Both the position numbers and the translations under genes were made by a program. A stretch of DNA of 64,000 nt from Paenisporosarcina indica (GTDB lineage: Bacteria; Bacillota; Bacilli; Bacillales_A; Planococcaceae), in the NCBI RefSeq assembly GCF_001939075.1, contig NZ_MPTA01000003.1, positions 124,001 to 188,000 on the forward strand, in the 5' to 3' direction. Shown here one piece after another: positions 32,949-41,451 of the stretch (positions are counted from its first letter, which is position 1; each line of letters opens with the position of its first letter). The notes beneath the pieces were generated by a model that made no database searches, was not told the origin of the DNA, and worked only from the letters and a program-made list of their open reading frames with translations.

Positions 32949-34220
32949 TCATTGTTTCGATTTTGGTAACAGTAATTCAACGCTAGTTCCCATTTTCACT
33001 TGGCTGGTGATGTGGATTGAACCTTTGTGTGTTCCTATAATGCGAAAGCTCACAGTCATTCCCAGCCCAATGCCTTTTTCTTTGACGCTATAGAAAGGTT
33101 CACCAATGTGTTTTATACGGGTCTCTTCAATTCCACATCCATTATCCTCAAACTTAATGGCAAAGTAATCCTCATTTTTCTCATAGATTGTAATCGTAAC
33201 TTCACCATTTGTAGAGATGGCTTCTAGCGCGTTTTTAATTATATTTATAAACACTTGTTTCAATTGACTATCATTACAATATGCATTGAATTGATTGTCT
33301 TCAATCAAGTTTAATTGTGAGTTTTGAAGCGACGCTTCCGTCGACATCAATTGAACAACTTCCCTAACAATCGTATTTATGTTTTGATTGGAAAAATTGA
33401 TATCAGTTGGTTTTGCTACAAGTAATAGTTCCGAACAAATGCTATTAATCCGATCAATTTCACTCACTAAGACGTCAATATGATCCTCAATTTTAATTGA
33501 TTTTTCTTGATGCATTTGCATAAAGCCTTTAATCGTTGTAAGTGGGTTTCGTATTTCGTGTGCAATACCCGCAGCTAATTCACCTAAAACCGCCATTTTT
33601 TCAGATTGTCTTAACATGCTCTCGGTTTCTTTTAAATCAGTAATATCTCTACCAATCACTAGTAATGCTTTTCTGGAACCATCTTTATTAAAAATTGGCA
33701 CTTTGAATGCATCAAATGTTTTGTTTGAACCATCTCGTAAAGGAATAATTTCTTCACACCGACTTACCCCTCCTTCCTTCCACGCTTCCTCGTCTGTATC
33801 AATACAGTAAATTAAAGAATCATGATAAAAATCGGTATATTTTGCTACCTCTTCGTCTGTTTTCCCTTTGTAATCGACGTTCTCTAATTCAAATAACTGA
33901 GCACCAAATTTATTTATTTGCAGCCACTTTCCATCACCATCTTTGAACGAAACAAAGTCGGGCATGGTATCAATTAACAATGTTAGCTTCTCTTTTTCTT
34001 CTTCAATTTGTTTGGAATGGCTTAAACTTTTTATAAGAACAAATAAGAGTATTGCTGTGATGAAAACGAATAACAAACCTTTGATTGTTTCTACGATAAA
34101 GACTTTTTCAGCAGACATGTTTGACATTCTTATTAAATAGTCTGTACCAAGAATCCAAAATGGTCCTATGATTAAATAGATATATGGTATCTTTCGGAAC
34201 ATTTCTATGCTTTTTTTCAT
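32949..34220 (-). CDS. Orphan PAS-domain sensor histidine kinase
   Basis: This encodes 423 residues. Two membrane segments (about 11-28 and 42-64) are joined by a short outside loop. A PAS domain follows (about 80-195, with Asp-Thr-Met-Pro-Asp-Phe-Val-Ser-Phe-Lys-Asp), then the phospho-accepting His in Gly-Ile-Ala-His-Glu-Ile-Arg-Asn-Pro-Leu-Thr (about 217) and ATPase boxes Asn-Ile-Ile-Lys-Asn-Ala-Leu-Glu-Ala and Asp-Asn-Gly-Cys-Gly-Ile plus Gly-Ile-Gly-Leu-Gly-Met. This resembles the orphan kinases that feed the Spo0 phosphorelay (KinB/KinD/KinE type). No response regulator gene is adjacent. Confidence 0.87.
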   Translation of the reverse strand: MKKSIEMFRKIPYIYLIIGPFWILGTDYLIRMSNMSAEKVFIVETIKGLLFVFITAILLFVLIKSLSHSKQIEEEKEKLTLLIDTMPDFVSFKDGDGKWLQINKFGAQLFELENVDYKGKTDEEVAKYTDFYHDSLIYCIDTDEEAWKEGGVSRCEEIIPLRDGSNKTFDAFKVPIFNKDGSRKALLVIGRDITDLKETESMLRQSEKMAVLGELAAGIAHEIRNPLTTIKGFMQMHQEKSIKIEDHIDVLVSEIDRINSICSELLLVAKPTDINFSNQNINTIVREVVQLMSTEASLQNSQLNLIEDNQFNAYCNDSQLKQVFINIIKNALEAISTNGEVTITIYEKNEDYFAIKFEDNGCGIEETRIKHIGEPFYSVKEKGIGLGMTVSFRIIGTHKGSIHITSQVKMGTSVELLLPKSKQ

Positions 34221-34713
34221 ATTTTCCCCTTAGAATATTAGATAGTAATTAGTTATTTTCGCATATAAATCATGATTCGGCAATTTAATTGGAATTATAT
34301 AAAAAATAATAAAACATGGTCTCCTTCGATTATCTCATGTATAGTGCCCAATTTTTTGTGCGCATTTAAATTTCATATTTTGAGTTGCAAATCAAATGCT
34401 TCCTCAGTTCTTAATTCCCCCCTCTCCGAACATACCTCTCTGTCTAAATTGGCATTAATTTGTCAAATTATTTCCCATGAAAATATGCCAAAAGTCGTCA
34501 TTTCCCGTGAAACATGTCGAATTCGAATGAGATGACACTGGTTACTTTGCTCGTCTCTTTTTTCAGCACTTCCCTCAACAAGTCTTTCCTCTCCATCCCA
34601 TGAAACTTTCACGAAGACAAATGGATAATACCGAATAAACAGAATTAACCTCTCTCGAAAGAGTTTCTACTATATACTAGAACTACATACAAAAAGTGAG
34701 AGGATGTTTTAAA
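34221..34713. other. Intergenic region between the kinase gene and the glutathionyl reductase gene
   Basis: I see no supported gene. A plus-strand ORF at 34272-34535 has no ribosome site and an odd composition. A minus-strand open frame of about 65 codons near 34480-34670 also lacks a start and ribosome site. A sequence identical to a Spo0A box (TGTCGAA) is present near 34516. Promoters of the two flanking divergent genes must lie here. Confidence 0.5.
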
Positions 34714-35754
34714 TTGACTCAAGACACACAACAAGACACCTGCCTGATTGGTGAAGCTGCAACCCGTACTTCAAAAACATCAACTGAAATTACAGCGGAT
34801 GGTTCTTTTAATCGACAAATCAATGCCTTTACAACACCTTTTGGAAATAACCCGGGTGAACTGCCAATTGAAGCCGGACGTTATCGTCTTTTATGGTCTG
34901 CCGCTTGTCCATGGGCACATCGTTCTGTCATTGTCAGAAGAGTATTGGGTTTGGATCATGTCATCAGTCTAGGGACTGCTAGCCCCATGCGTCCGAGACT
35001 CCCTCATGTGGATTGGGAATTTTCATTGGATGAGAAGGGCGTGGATCCTGTTTTAGGGATCAGATATATGAGCGAAATTTATAAAAAAGCAGATCCCGAT
35101 TATTTGGGACGCCCTACTGTGCCAGTTATGGTCGATACGAAACTGCAAAAAGCCGTGAATAATGATTACCTCAAACTAACCAATCATTTTGAAACAGCCT
35201 GGGCTCCGTTCCATAAAGAACATGCACCAGATCTATATCCAGAACGATTACGGCAAGAAATCGATAAACTGAACAATCTCATCTTCAATGAAGTGAACAA
35301 TGGCGTGTACAAATGTGGGTTTGCCAAATCGCAGGAAGCATATGAAGAGGCCTATGATACGCTGTTTAATCGACTGGATGAATTAGAGATCCGCCTATCT
35401 AAACAACGTTTCTTGTTCGGCGATTTTATTACCGATTCAGATGTACGACTGTTCACCACTTTAGTACGTTTCGATGCCGCCTATTTTTCAGCATTCAATA
35501 CGAATCGAAATCTAATTCGTGAATTCCCAAGTCTATGGGGTTACGCACGTGATTTGTACCAAACTCCAGGCTTTGGCGACACCACTGATTTTGATGCCAT
35601 TAAGAGACATTACCATCTATCAATCACCATTTCACCCGAGAAGACTGAACCTACCATCTTGCCAAAAGGACCAAATCTAGCAATATGGAATACACCCCAT
35701 CATCGGGAACAGTTAAATAAAAGTGATGAGAAATTTCTTATTCAAAAGAAGTAG
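34714..35754 (+). CDS. Glutathionyl-hydroquinone reductase (Xi-class glutathione transferase)
   Basis: This encodes 346 residues from a TTG at 34714 behind GAGAGG. The active-site motif Cys-Pro-Trp-Ala-His-Arg is at about residues 65-70, preceded by Arg-Tyr-Arg-Leu-Leu-Trp-Ser-Ala-Ala. The N-terminal thioredoxin-like part has the Xi-class Pro-Val-Met-Val-Asp segment, and the C-terminal helical part has Asp-Val-Arg-Leu-Phe-Thr-Thr-Leu-Val-Arg-Phe-Asp. Xi-class enzymes (YqjG type) remove glutathione or similar thiols from hydroquinones. Bacillales use bacillithiol, so the natural thiol here may differ. It links in theme to the quinone/catechol genes at 52-60 kb. It is a single gene. Confidence 0.88.
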   Translation: MTQDTQQDTCLIGEAATRTSKTSTEITADGSFNRQINAFTTPFGNNPGELPIEAGRYRLLWSAACPWAHRSVIVRRVLGLDHVISLGTASPMRPRLPHVDWEFSLDEKGVDPVLGIRYMSEIYKKADPDYLGRPTVPVMVDTKLQKAVNNDYLKLTNHFETAWAPFHKEHAPDLYPERLRQEIDKLNNLIFNEVNNGVYKCGFAKSQEAYEEAYDTLFNRLDELEIRLSKQRFLFGDFITDSDVRLFTTLVRFDAAYFSAFNTNRNLIREFPSLWGYARDLYQTPGFGDTTDFDAIKRHYHLSITISPEKTEPTILPKGPNLAIWNTPHHREQLNKSDEKFLIQKK

Positions 35755-35767
35755 ACAGGTGAAAAGC

Positions 35768-35808
35768 TTTGATTTGCAGTGAACATCTGCAAATCAAATA
35801 TTTTTCAT
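35768..35808 (+). terminator. Terminator of the glutathionyl-hydroquinone reductase gene
   Basis: TTTGATTTGCAG and CTGCAAATCAAA form a 12-bp perfect stem with a 7-base loop, followed by TATTTTTC. Confidence 0.9.
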
Positions 35809-35927
35809 TAACCTACAAATTAATCAATACCTCTTCTAATAGATGGTAACCGTTTATAGGCTTTTGAACTGCTGGCAGATTTTACTATAGAATTTATATC
35901 ATACTAAAAAGTTATGTGGTGATTTCA

Positions 35928-36626
35928 TTGTTTAAAATATTGTTGATAGAAGACGATACTTCCTTGTTTAACGAAATCAAGGACAGGCTCTCACAGTGGT
36001 CCTACGAAGTTTCGGGGATTGTTGATTTTAATCAAGTCATGGAAGAATTCATAACCGTAAAGCCTGATTTGGTCATTATTGATATCCAATTGCCTAAGTA
36101 CGATGGCTTTCATTGGTGTAGGTTGATTCGGGCGCATTCGAATGTTCCGCTTATCTTTTTATCCTCCCGCGACCATCCAACGGACATGGTAATGTCCATG
36201 CAACTTGGGGCGGATGACTTTATTCAAAAGCCATTTCATTTCGAGGTTCTCATCGCTAAAATCCAGGCGATTCTTCGTCGTGCCTATAACTATAATGCCG
36301 AGCCGGTAAGCCTTCACACATGGTGTGGGGCTGCGGTTGATTTTGAAAAGAATACAGTCTCCAATGAAATGGGTTCCATCGAACTGACCAAAAATGAAAG
36401 TTTCATCCTGAAGCTTCTCATCGATCAGAAGAACAAGATTGTCAGTAGGGACCAGTTGATGAACAGCCTTTGGGACGACAAACGCTTTATCGGCGATAAC
36501 ACGTTGACGGTCAATGTCAACCGATTGCGCAAACGTCTTGATGAACTAGGACTGGGAATTTACATACATACGAAAGTGGGACTTGGTTACATGGCGTTAG
36601 AAGAGGCAAAGACATATGATCCGTAA
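35928..36626 (+). CDS. bceR: BceR-like response regulator (OmpR family)
   Basis: This encodes 232 residues from a TTG at 35928 (an in-frame GTG at 35916 is the alternative). The receiver domain has Ile-Glu-Asp-Asp at about 6-9, the phospho-acceptor in Val-Ile-Ile-Asp-Ile-Gln-Leu-Pro at about 52, and Gln-Lys-Pro-Phe at about 103. The C-terminal winged helix ends with Thr-Val-Asn-Val-Asn-Arg-Leu-Arg-Lys-Arg-Leu. It overlaps the start of the kinase gene by 11 bp. With the following genes it forms a Bce-type peptide-antibiotic detoxification module. Confidence 0.87.
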   Translation: MFKILLIEDDTSLFNEIKDRLSQWSYEVSGIVDFNQVMEEFITVKPDLVIIDIQLPKYDGFHWCRLIRAHSNVPLIFLSSRDHPTDMVMSMQLGADDFIQKPFHFEVLIAKIQAILRRAYNYNAEPVSLHTWCGAAVDFEKNTVSNEMGSIELTKNESFILKLLIDQKNKIVSRDQLMNSLWDDKRFIGDNTLTVNVNRLRKRLDELGLGIYIHTKVGLGYMALEEAKTYDP

Positions 36627-37620
36627 CTTTTTGATAGAAAGAAGTAGCTGGATTCTCCTGTTCGTTTCCTTGCAAGTTTTGAGCCTGTTCATGGCCTATG
36701 TGGACGTCACAATCCCATTCGGGTCCATGCTATATGTCTCATTTTTGTCACTCGTTCTATTTACTGTCTTTCTGGTCACTCGCTACTTCAAAGAAACTCG
36801 ATTTTACAGAAGTCTGATAGAACGGGAAATCAATCTCGATTTTACTGAAATGGCAGAACCGAACAGCCCATTTGAAACGATTGTGGAGCATAGCATCACG
36901 GAACAAACCTCCTGGTTGAAAAGTGAGTTGTCGACAAATCTCATCACCCTGGAACAGGAGAAAGATGATCTCCTGTCCTGGATCCATGAGGTCAAGACCC
37001 CATTGACCGCCATGCAGTTGATGATCGGGCGAATCGAAAATGAACCACTGAAAGCCCAATTGAACCATGAGTGGCTGCGAATCCACCTCCTGCTTGACCA
37101 GCAACTTCATCAAAAACGGCTGACTGTCATCGAAAATGACTTATACATTGAGCAAATCAATCTTGAATCCATCGTTTTCCGTGAAATCAAAACCGTTCAA
37201 TCTTGGTGCATTCAAAAAGGGATTGGTTTCGATATCCAACTTGAGATAACGGACGTGTTGAGTGATGCCAAGTGGCTGTCCTTCATCACCCGGCAATTAG
37301 TAACCAATGCCATAAAATATAGTGAGAAACGAGACATTATTATTCGAAGCTATGCTAAAGATGGCCAGACATTCTTGGACGTAACAGATATGGGAAGAGG
37401 TATCGATCCGAAAGACATATCAAGAATTTTTGACAAAGGGTTCACGTCGACTACCCATCACCGCGAGCAGGCATCTACAGGCATTGGTCTATATTTGGCG
37501 AAAAAAGCCACAATCCCTCTACTCATCGAAATAGACATCAAATCCACCTTACATCAAGGGACAACTGCCACACTAGCGTTCCCAAAAAGAAATGAATTTC
37601 TTAACTTACAGAGCGTGTGA
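36616..37620 (+). CDS. bceS: BceS-like intramembrane-sensing histidine kinase
   Basis: This encodes 334 residues, the usual length of BceS kinases. Two membrane segments (about 12-29 and 34-54) are joined by a loop of only a few residues, so the kinase has no sensor domain and depends on the transporter for signal. The phospho-accepting His is in Ser-Trp-Ile-His-Glu-Val-Lys-Thr-Pro-Leu-Thr (about 123), and the ATPase boxes are Leu-Val-Thr-Asn-Ala-Ile-Lys-Tyr and Gly-Ile-Gly-Leu-Tyr-Leu. The stop codon overlaps the operator/terminator hairpin that separates it from the transporter genes. Confidence 0.88.
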   Translation: MIRNFLIERSSWILLFVSLQVLSLFMAYVDVTIPFGSMLYVSFLSLVLFTVFLVTRYFKETRFYRSLIEREINLDFTEMAEPNSPFETIVEHSITEQTSWLKSELSTNLITLEQEKDDLLSWIHEVKTPLTAMQLMIGRIENEPLKAQLNHEWLRIHLLLDQQLHQKRLTVIENDLYIEQINLESIVFREIKTVQSWCIQKGIGFDIQLEITDVLSDAKWLSFITRQLVTNAIKYSEKRDIIIRSYAKDGQTFLDVTDMGRGIDPKDISRIFDKGFTSTTHHREQASTGIGLYLAKKATIPLLIEIDIKSTLHQGTTATLAFPKRNEFLNLQSV

Positions 37621-37645
37621 CAAAAGTGTCACACGCTTTTGTCAT
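37612..37645 (+). promoter_or_regulatory. BceR-type operator that also forms a terminator hairpin
   Basis: AGCGTGTGACA, AAAG, TGTCACACGCT and TTTTG form an 11-bp inverted repeat with a T tract. Its centre TGACA-N4-TGTCA is close to the BceR-type motif TNACA-N4-TGTAA that lies before bceAB genes. It sits about 90 bp before the ABC genes, with a possible -10 TATAAT at 37685-37690. It may both end the bceRS transcript and bind BceR to activate bceAB. Confidence 0.6.
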
Positions 37646-37726
37646 TTGTTCGACCAATCACACGAAAAAAGCGCCATTCATTTCTATAATGAATACAACA
37701 ACTAAAACCAAAAGGAGTACGGACAT

Positions 37727-38488
37727 ATGAACATTTTGGAAGCAACAAAACTTCACAAAAGCTATGGCAACAAGGCAAATAGACAGGAAGTATTGAAAAG
37801 CATTGACATTAACATCAAAAAAGGTGAATTCGTCAGCATTATGGGTGCTTCAGGATCGGGCAAGACAACCTTGCTTAACGTCCTGTCTACCATCGACCAG
37901 ATAAGCCAGGGCAACATTACGATTAATGGCAGCGAAATGACCACGATGAAAGAGAAGCAACTGGCTGAATTCCGTAAAAATCACTTGGGGTTCATTTTCC
38001 AGGAATACAATCTACTGGACACCCTAACGGTCAAGGAAAATATCCTATTGCCTCTATCAATTACTAAGATGCCAAAACAGGTGGCCGAAGATAAATTTAA
38101 GGCATTGACACAAGAACTTGGCATTCTAGATATCGCACATAAATACCCAAACGAAATATCTGGCGGTCAAAAACAACGGACATCTGCGGCACGGGCCTTC
38201 ATCCATGAACCAAGCATCATTTTCGCGGACGAACCAACTGGTGCACTCGATTCAAAAGCCGCTTCAGACCTCTTGAACAAGCTGAGCGAACTAAATCGTC
38301 AACGACACGCTACGATTGTCATGGTGACGCATGACCCAACTGCAGCAAGCTATTGCGACCGGATAATATTCATCAAGGATGGTCAAGTGTATACCCACCT
38401 GCATAAAGGGGAGCAATCGAGACGCACTTTCTTCGAAGATATTATCAAAACACAAGGAGTTCTTGGAGGCGTGCAACATGAACATTAA
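37727..38488 (+). CDS. bceA: BceA-like ABC transporter ATP-binding protein
   Basis: This encodes 253 residues behind AAAGGAG. Walker A is Gly-Ala-Ser-Gly-Ser-Gly-Lys-Thr-Thr (about 39-47), the Q-loop is in [10 protein letters not shown], the signature is Ile-Ser-Gly-Gly-Gln-Lys-Gln-Arg (about 144-151) and Walker B is [12 protein letters not shown]. It powers the BceB permease, which frees lipid II cycle intermediates from peptide antibiotics such as bacitracin. Its end overlaps bceB by 11 bp. Confidence 0.9.
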   Translation: MNILEATKLHKSYGNKANRQEVLKSIDINIKKGEFVSIMGASGSGKTTLLNVLSTIDQISQGNITINGSEMTTMKEKQLAEFRKNHLGFIFQEYNLLDTLTVKENILLPLSITKMPKQVAEDKFKALTQELGILDIAHKYPNEISGGQKQRTSAARAFIHEPSIIFADEPTGALDSKAASDLLNKLSELNRQRHATIVMVTHDPTAASYCDRIIFIKDGQVYTHLHKGEQSRRTFFEDIIKTQGVLGGVQHEH

Positions 38489-40433
38489 TGTCCTCATCTT
38501 TCGCAACCTAAAAAAGAATTTCAAAAATTATTACCTCTATGTTTTCGCTTTGTTTTTCAGTGTGGCACTGTACTTTTCATTCGTTACCCTTCAATATGAT
38601 CCAGCGCTAGATGAAACGAAAGGCTCGGTTAAAGGCGGAGCATCGATACGAGCAGCATCTATTCTACTCGTAGCCATTGTCACCATCTTTGTGTTATATG
38701 CCAATACAATTTTCATCAAACGACGGAGCCGGGAAATCGGCTTGTTCCAATTGATTGGTATGACCAAAACTAAAATTTTCCGCATCCTGAGTATCGAAAA
38801 TTTCATTCTTTATTTTAGTTCTGTCGTCGTGGGTATTATAATTGGCTTTTCTTTTTCGAAGTTAATCCTGATGATTTTGTTCAAAGTGACTGCGGTGGAC
38901 ACGCAGGCTACTCTTCAATTTTCATCAAATGCACTCATTCAAACACTAGTTGTTTTCGGTGGAATCTATCTCTTCATTCTGTTGATGAATTATTTGTTCA
39001 TCAGAAAACAAAGCATTTTATCGTTGTTCAATTTAATCTCTTCAACTGAAAGTAACGTCAAAAAAACATCCAAGTTGGAAATCATCATAGGAATTGCCGG
39101 GTTGTTTTTGATCGCATCAGGCTATTTCGTGTCCTCACAATTATTCGATGGCGATTTCACGGGGATGACGGGATTGTTCATTGCCATGGGCTACACGCTC
39201 GCTTCCGTTATTATCGGAACCTACTTGTTTTATAAAGGATCGGTCAGTTTCATTGCCAATATGATTAGAAAGAAGAAAGATGGACATTTGGCCGTCCATG
39301 AAGTTTTATCGCTATCCTCAATCCAGTTCCGACTGAAGTCAAACGCTTTATTATTGACCATCATCACGTCCGTTTCCGCACTTGCCATCGGTTTGCTGTC
39401 CTTGAGTTACATCTCATACTATTCTGCGGACAAGGTTGCAAGGGATTATGTCCCGGAAGATTTCGCGCTGACGGACACGGCTACTGCGAAACAATTCAAG
39501 CAAGATTTGGAAACGGCAGACATTGACTATACCGAAACTCTTATCGACGTGATTCAAGTGGATATTAATGCATCAGAAATCATTGAGTCAGATTTACCAG
39601 CAATCGTTGAGGACGCTAATTCCATGACACTTCCTGTCGTCAGTGACAAAAGTGTCAAAGACATTGACGTTTCTTCAGAAGAAACTCTTTTCACTGGCAC
39701 CAGCAATATACTCGAACGGATCATCACGATAAAAGATTCAGGGACAATCGAGCTTTTGGGGAAAACAGAACGCATCCCACAAAACTTTATCGGGGTGGAA
39801 AAAGAGTTCGTCGTTTCCTCATACTTCACGAATGGTGGAGTTCCCATCGTCATCGTTGACGAGCCCGTTTTCGACCGACTGAAAAATGATATGGACCCGG
39901 ATATTCAAAAAAAATCCATTCTCTATATTGGTATTGACATCGTCGATGAAGAAAAGCTTGAACAGGCAAATGAACTGTTTGCGAAAATTCAACAACTTCT
40001 TATATCCGAACCATTTTACTCTGAATCAAGACTCGACATCAGTAACAATCAAAAAAACATCATGGGTCTCGTCATGTTTATCGTCGGTTTTCTCGGACTC
40101 GCCTTTCTCATTACATCTGGGTGTATTCTATACTTCAAACAAATGGGTGAAAGCGATGAGGAAAAACCAAGCTACACGATTCTGCGTAAGCTCGGTTTCA
40201 CGCAAGGAGATTTATTGAAAGGCATACAGCTCAAGCAATTATTCAATTTCGGCATTCCCTTGATCGTTGGGCTTTGCCACAGCTATTTTGCCGTCCAATC
40301 AGGCTGGTTCCTATTTGGAACACAACTTTGGACGCCGATGTTCATCGTTATGGGAATCTATACCGTTCTATATTCGATTTTTGGCCTCCTGTCTGTTCTA
40401 TACTCAAAAAAAGTTATCAAGGAAGCACTATAA
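38478..40433 (+). CDS. bceB: BceB-like ABC transporter permease
   Basis: This encodes 651 residues from the ATG at 38478 behind GGAGGCG; the longer frame begins inside bceA. It has about ten membrane segments in the Bce layout: four N-terminal, then a pair, a large extracellular domain of about 200 residues (roughly 325-530) that binds the drug-target complex and signals to the kinase, then the last segments with an FtsX-like part. The module order regulator-kinase-ATPase-permease is the classic one. The inducing peptide cannot be told from sequence. Confidence 0.9.
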   Translation: MNINVLIFRNLKKNFKNYYLYVFALFFSVALYFSFVTLQYDPALDETKGSVKGGASIRAASILLVAIVTIFVLYANTIFIKRRSREIGLFQLIGMTKTKIFRILSIENFILYFSSVVVGIIIGFSFSKLILMILFKVTAVDTQATLQFSSNALIQTLVVFGGIYLFILLMNYLFIRKQSILSLFNLISSTESNVKKTSKLEIIIGIAGLFLIASGYFVSSQLFDGDFTGMTGLFIAMGYTLASVIIGTYLFYKGSVSFIANMIRKKKDGHLAVHEVLSLSSIQFRLKSNALLLTIITSVSALAIGLLSLSYISYYSADKVARDYVPEDFALTDTATAKQFKQDLETADIDYTETLIDVIQVDINASEIIESDLPAIVEDANSMTLPVVSDKSVKDIDVSSEETLFTGTSNILERIITIKDSGTIELLGKTERIPQNFIGVEKEFVVSSYFTNGGVPIVIVDEPVFDRLKNDMDPDIQKKSILYIGIDIVDEEKLEQANELFAKIQQLLISEPFYSESRLDISNNQKNIMGLVMFIVGFLGLAFLITSGCILYFKQMGESDEEKPSYTILRKLGFTQGDLLKGIQLKQLFNFGIPLIVGLCHSYFAVQSGWFLFGTQLWTPMFIVMGIYTVLYSIFGLLSVLYSKKVIKEAL

Positions 40434-40442
40434 GAACATAGG

Positions 40443-40475
40443 AAAAGCTCCAGTATGTTTTCGCTGGAGCTTTTT
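40443..40475 (+). terminator. Terminator of bceAB
   Basis: AAAAGCTCCAG and CTGGAGCTTTTT form a strong stem-loop directly after the bceB stop. A near copy with matching flanks lies at 41091-41122. Confidence 0.92.
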
Positions 40476-40579
40476 AACATAAAAATGAAAGCGATAGATA
40501 TTCTATCAATATTCTATCAATCTCCCCAGACACTATGAAAAAATATTCATAACATAGGGTATAAGGAGGTGAATTTTAA

Positions 40580-40798
40580 ATGTGTAACAACTGTTCAAGA
40601 CATAATCGACCAATTCATCACAATAATAACCGTTGTAATTGTTCAAGAACGTTCTTTCCTACTGACCAAAGGAATGAAAGGAATGAAAGTTCCAACCGTA
40701 ACGAATGCAAGTTTAATAAACGTTCTTCAAACAGATCCAGATGCTCATGTAGAGGACGTCGCTTTAATCCTTGTTTCTTTTGCCGAGGTTTGTGGTAA
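40580..40798 (+). CDS. Small Cys/Asn/Arg-rich protein, possibly spore-coat related
   Basis: This encodes 72 residues behind a perfect AAGGAGGTG ribosome site, 9 bases from ATG. The product is very unusual: eight Cys, many Asn, Arg and His, and almost no aliphatic residues until Phe-Asn-Pro-Cys-Phe-Phe-Cys-Arg-Gly-Leu-Trp at the end. Cys pairs occur as Cys-Asn-Asn-Cys, Cys-Asn-Cys and Cys-Ser-Cys-Arg. Such composition fits a spore-coat or crosslinked structural protein, or a metal-binding peptide; a translation in another frame lacks a ribosome site. A hairpin GAAGTTATG...CATAACTTC follows at about 40816-40850. Confidence 0.65.
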   Translation: MCNNCSRHNRPIHHNNNRCNCSRTFFPTDQRNERNESSNRNECKFNKRSSNRSRCSCRGRRFNPCFFCRGLW

Positions 40799-41451
40799 TT
40801 AGTGACGAAGAAATCTGAAGTTATGTTTAACCTAGCCATAACTTCAAAATCAAACTAAACTGCCCGACGTACCATCCCCACATATTCGATTTCCACGCAT
40901 GCACCTTAAAGCATAATCGGAGGTCAATTTAAGTGCCTGCCATGACATTAGTATTCCTTTCTACTACACTAATGCCACCTATCAAATGATTAGCGTCATG
41001 TATTCTATTCAATGTTGAATCTGATATGCGGATCATTGTCGGTCTTTCACTCGAAACAAACCACTAAGCAAGCTTTAGAAGAGCATAGGAAAAGCTCCAG
41101 TTTTTTAGTGCTGGAGCTTTTTCTATGGAATGAATGACTACATAAAGATGTTGAACATGCTTCCCTACCTGAGGATGTTGTTCTTATTATTGTCCATCGC
41201 GAAGATGATAAAATATTATACATAAAGATAGCGGCCGAAGATGCAATCTCGACCGCTCTTGTATTTCTTATACAGTTTCGATTTGAACCCTAGACAATTC
41301 CCAGTTTGAGGTGTCAACCACATTTAATTGAAGTATAAACCGATATGAAACACCTTCTAACCGCATACCTAATCATGTTAGTTGTAGATAAATGTCAAAA
41401 TTGTTTAGAATAGTTTTCTACAGAGGGCACGTTAAGTCAAAGCAAAAATGA
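40799..41451. other. Intergenic region with a duplicated terminator and gene debris
   Basis: No intact gene is supported. At 41065-41122 the sequence AGCATAGGAAAAGCTCCAG...CTGGAGCTTTTT repeats the end of the bceB unit, so this may be the tail of a lost duplicate. A short plus-strand open frame near 41145-41290 (Leu-Pro-Glu-Asp-Val-Val-Leu-Ile-Ile-Val-His) lacks a start. An AGCGGCCGA...TCGACCGCT stem lies near 41231-41258. Confidence 0.55.
41091..41122 (+). terminator. Orphan copy of the bceAB terminator
   Basis: AAAGCTCCAG and CTGGAGCTTT form the same stem as at 40443-40475, and the upstream bases (AGCATAGGA versus AACATAGGA) also match. No plus-strand gene ends here. Confidence 0.8.

Noticed and set aside
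34272-34535. 87-codon plus-strand ORF
   Set aside because: It has no ribosome site and its composition is unlike the neighbouring genes.
40569-40802. 77-codon ORF overlapping the Cys-rich gene in another frame
   Set aside because: Its GTG start lies inside the ribosome site that serves the ATG at 40580.
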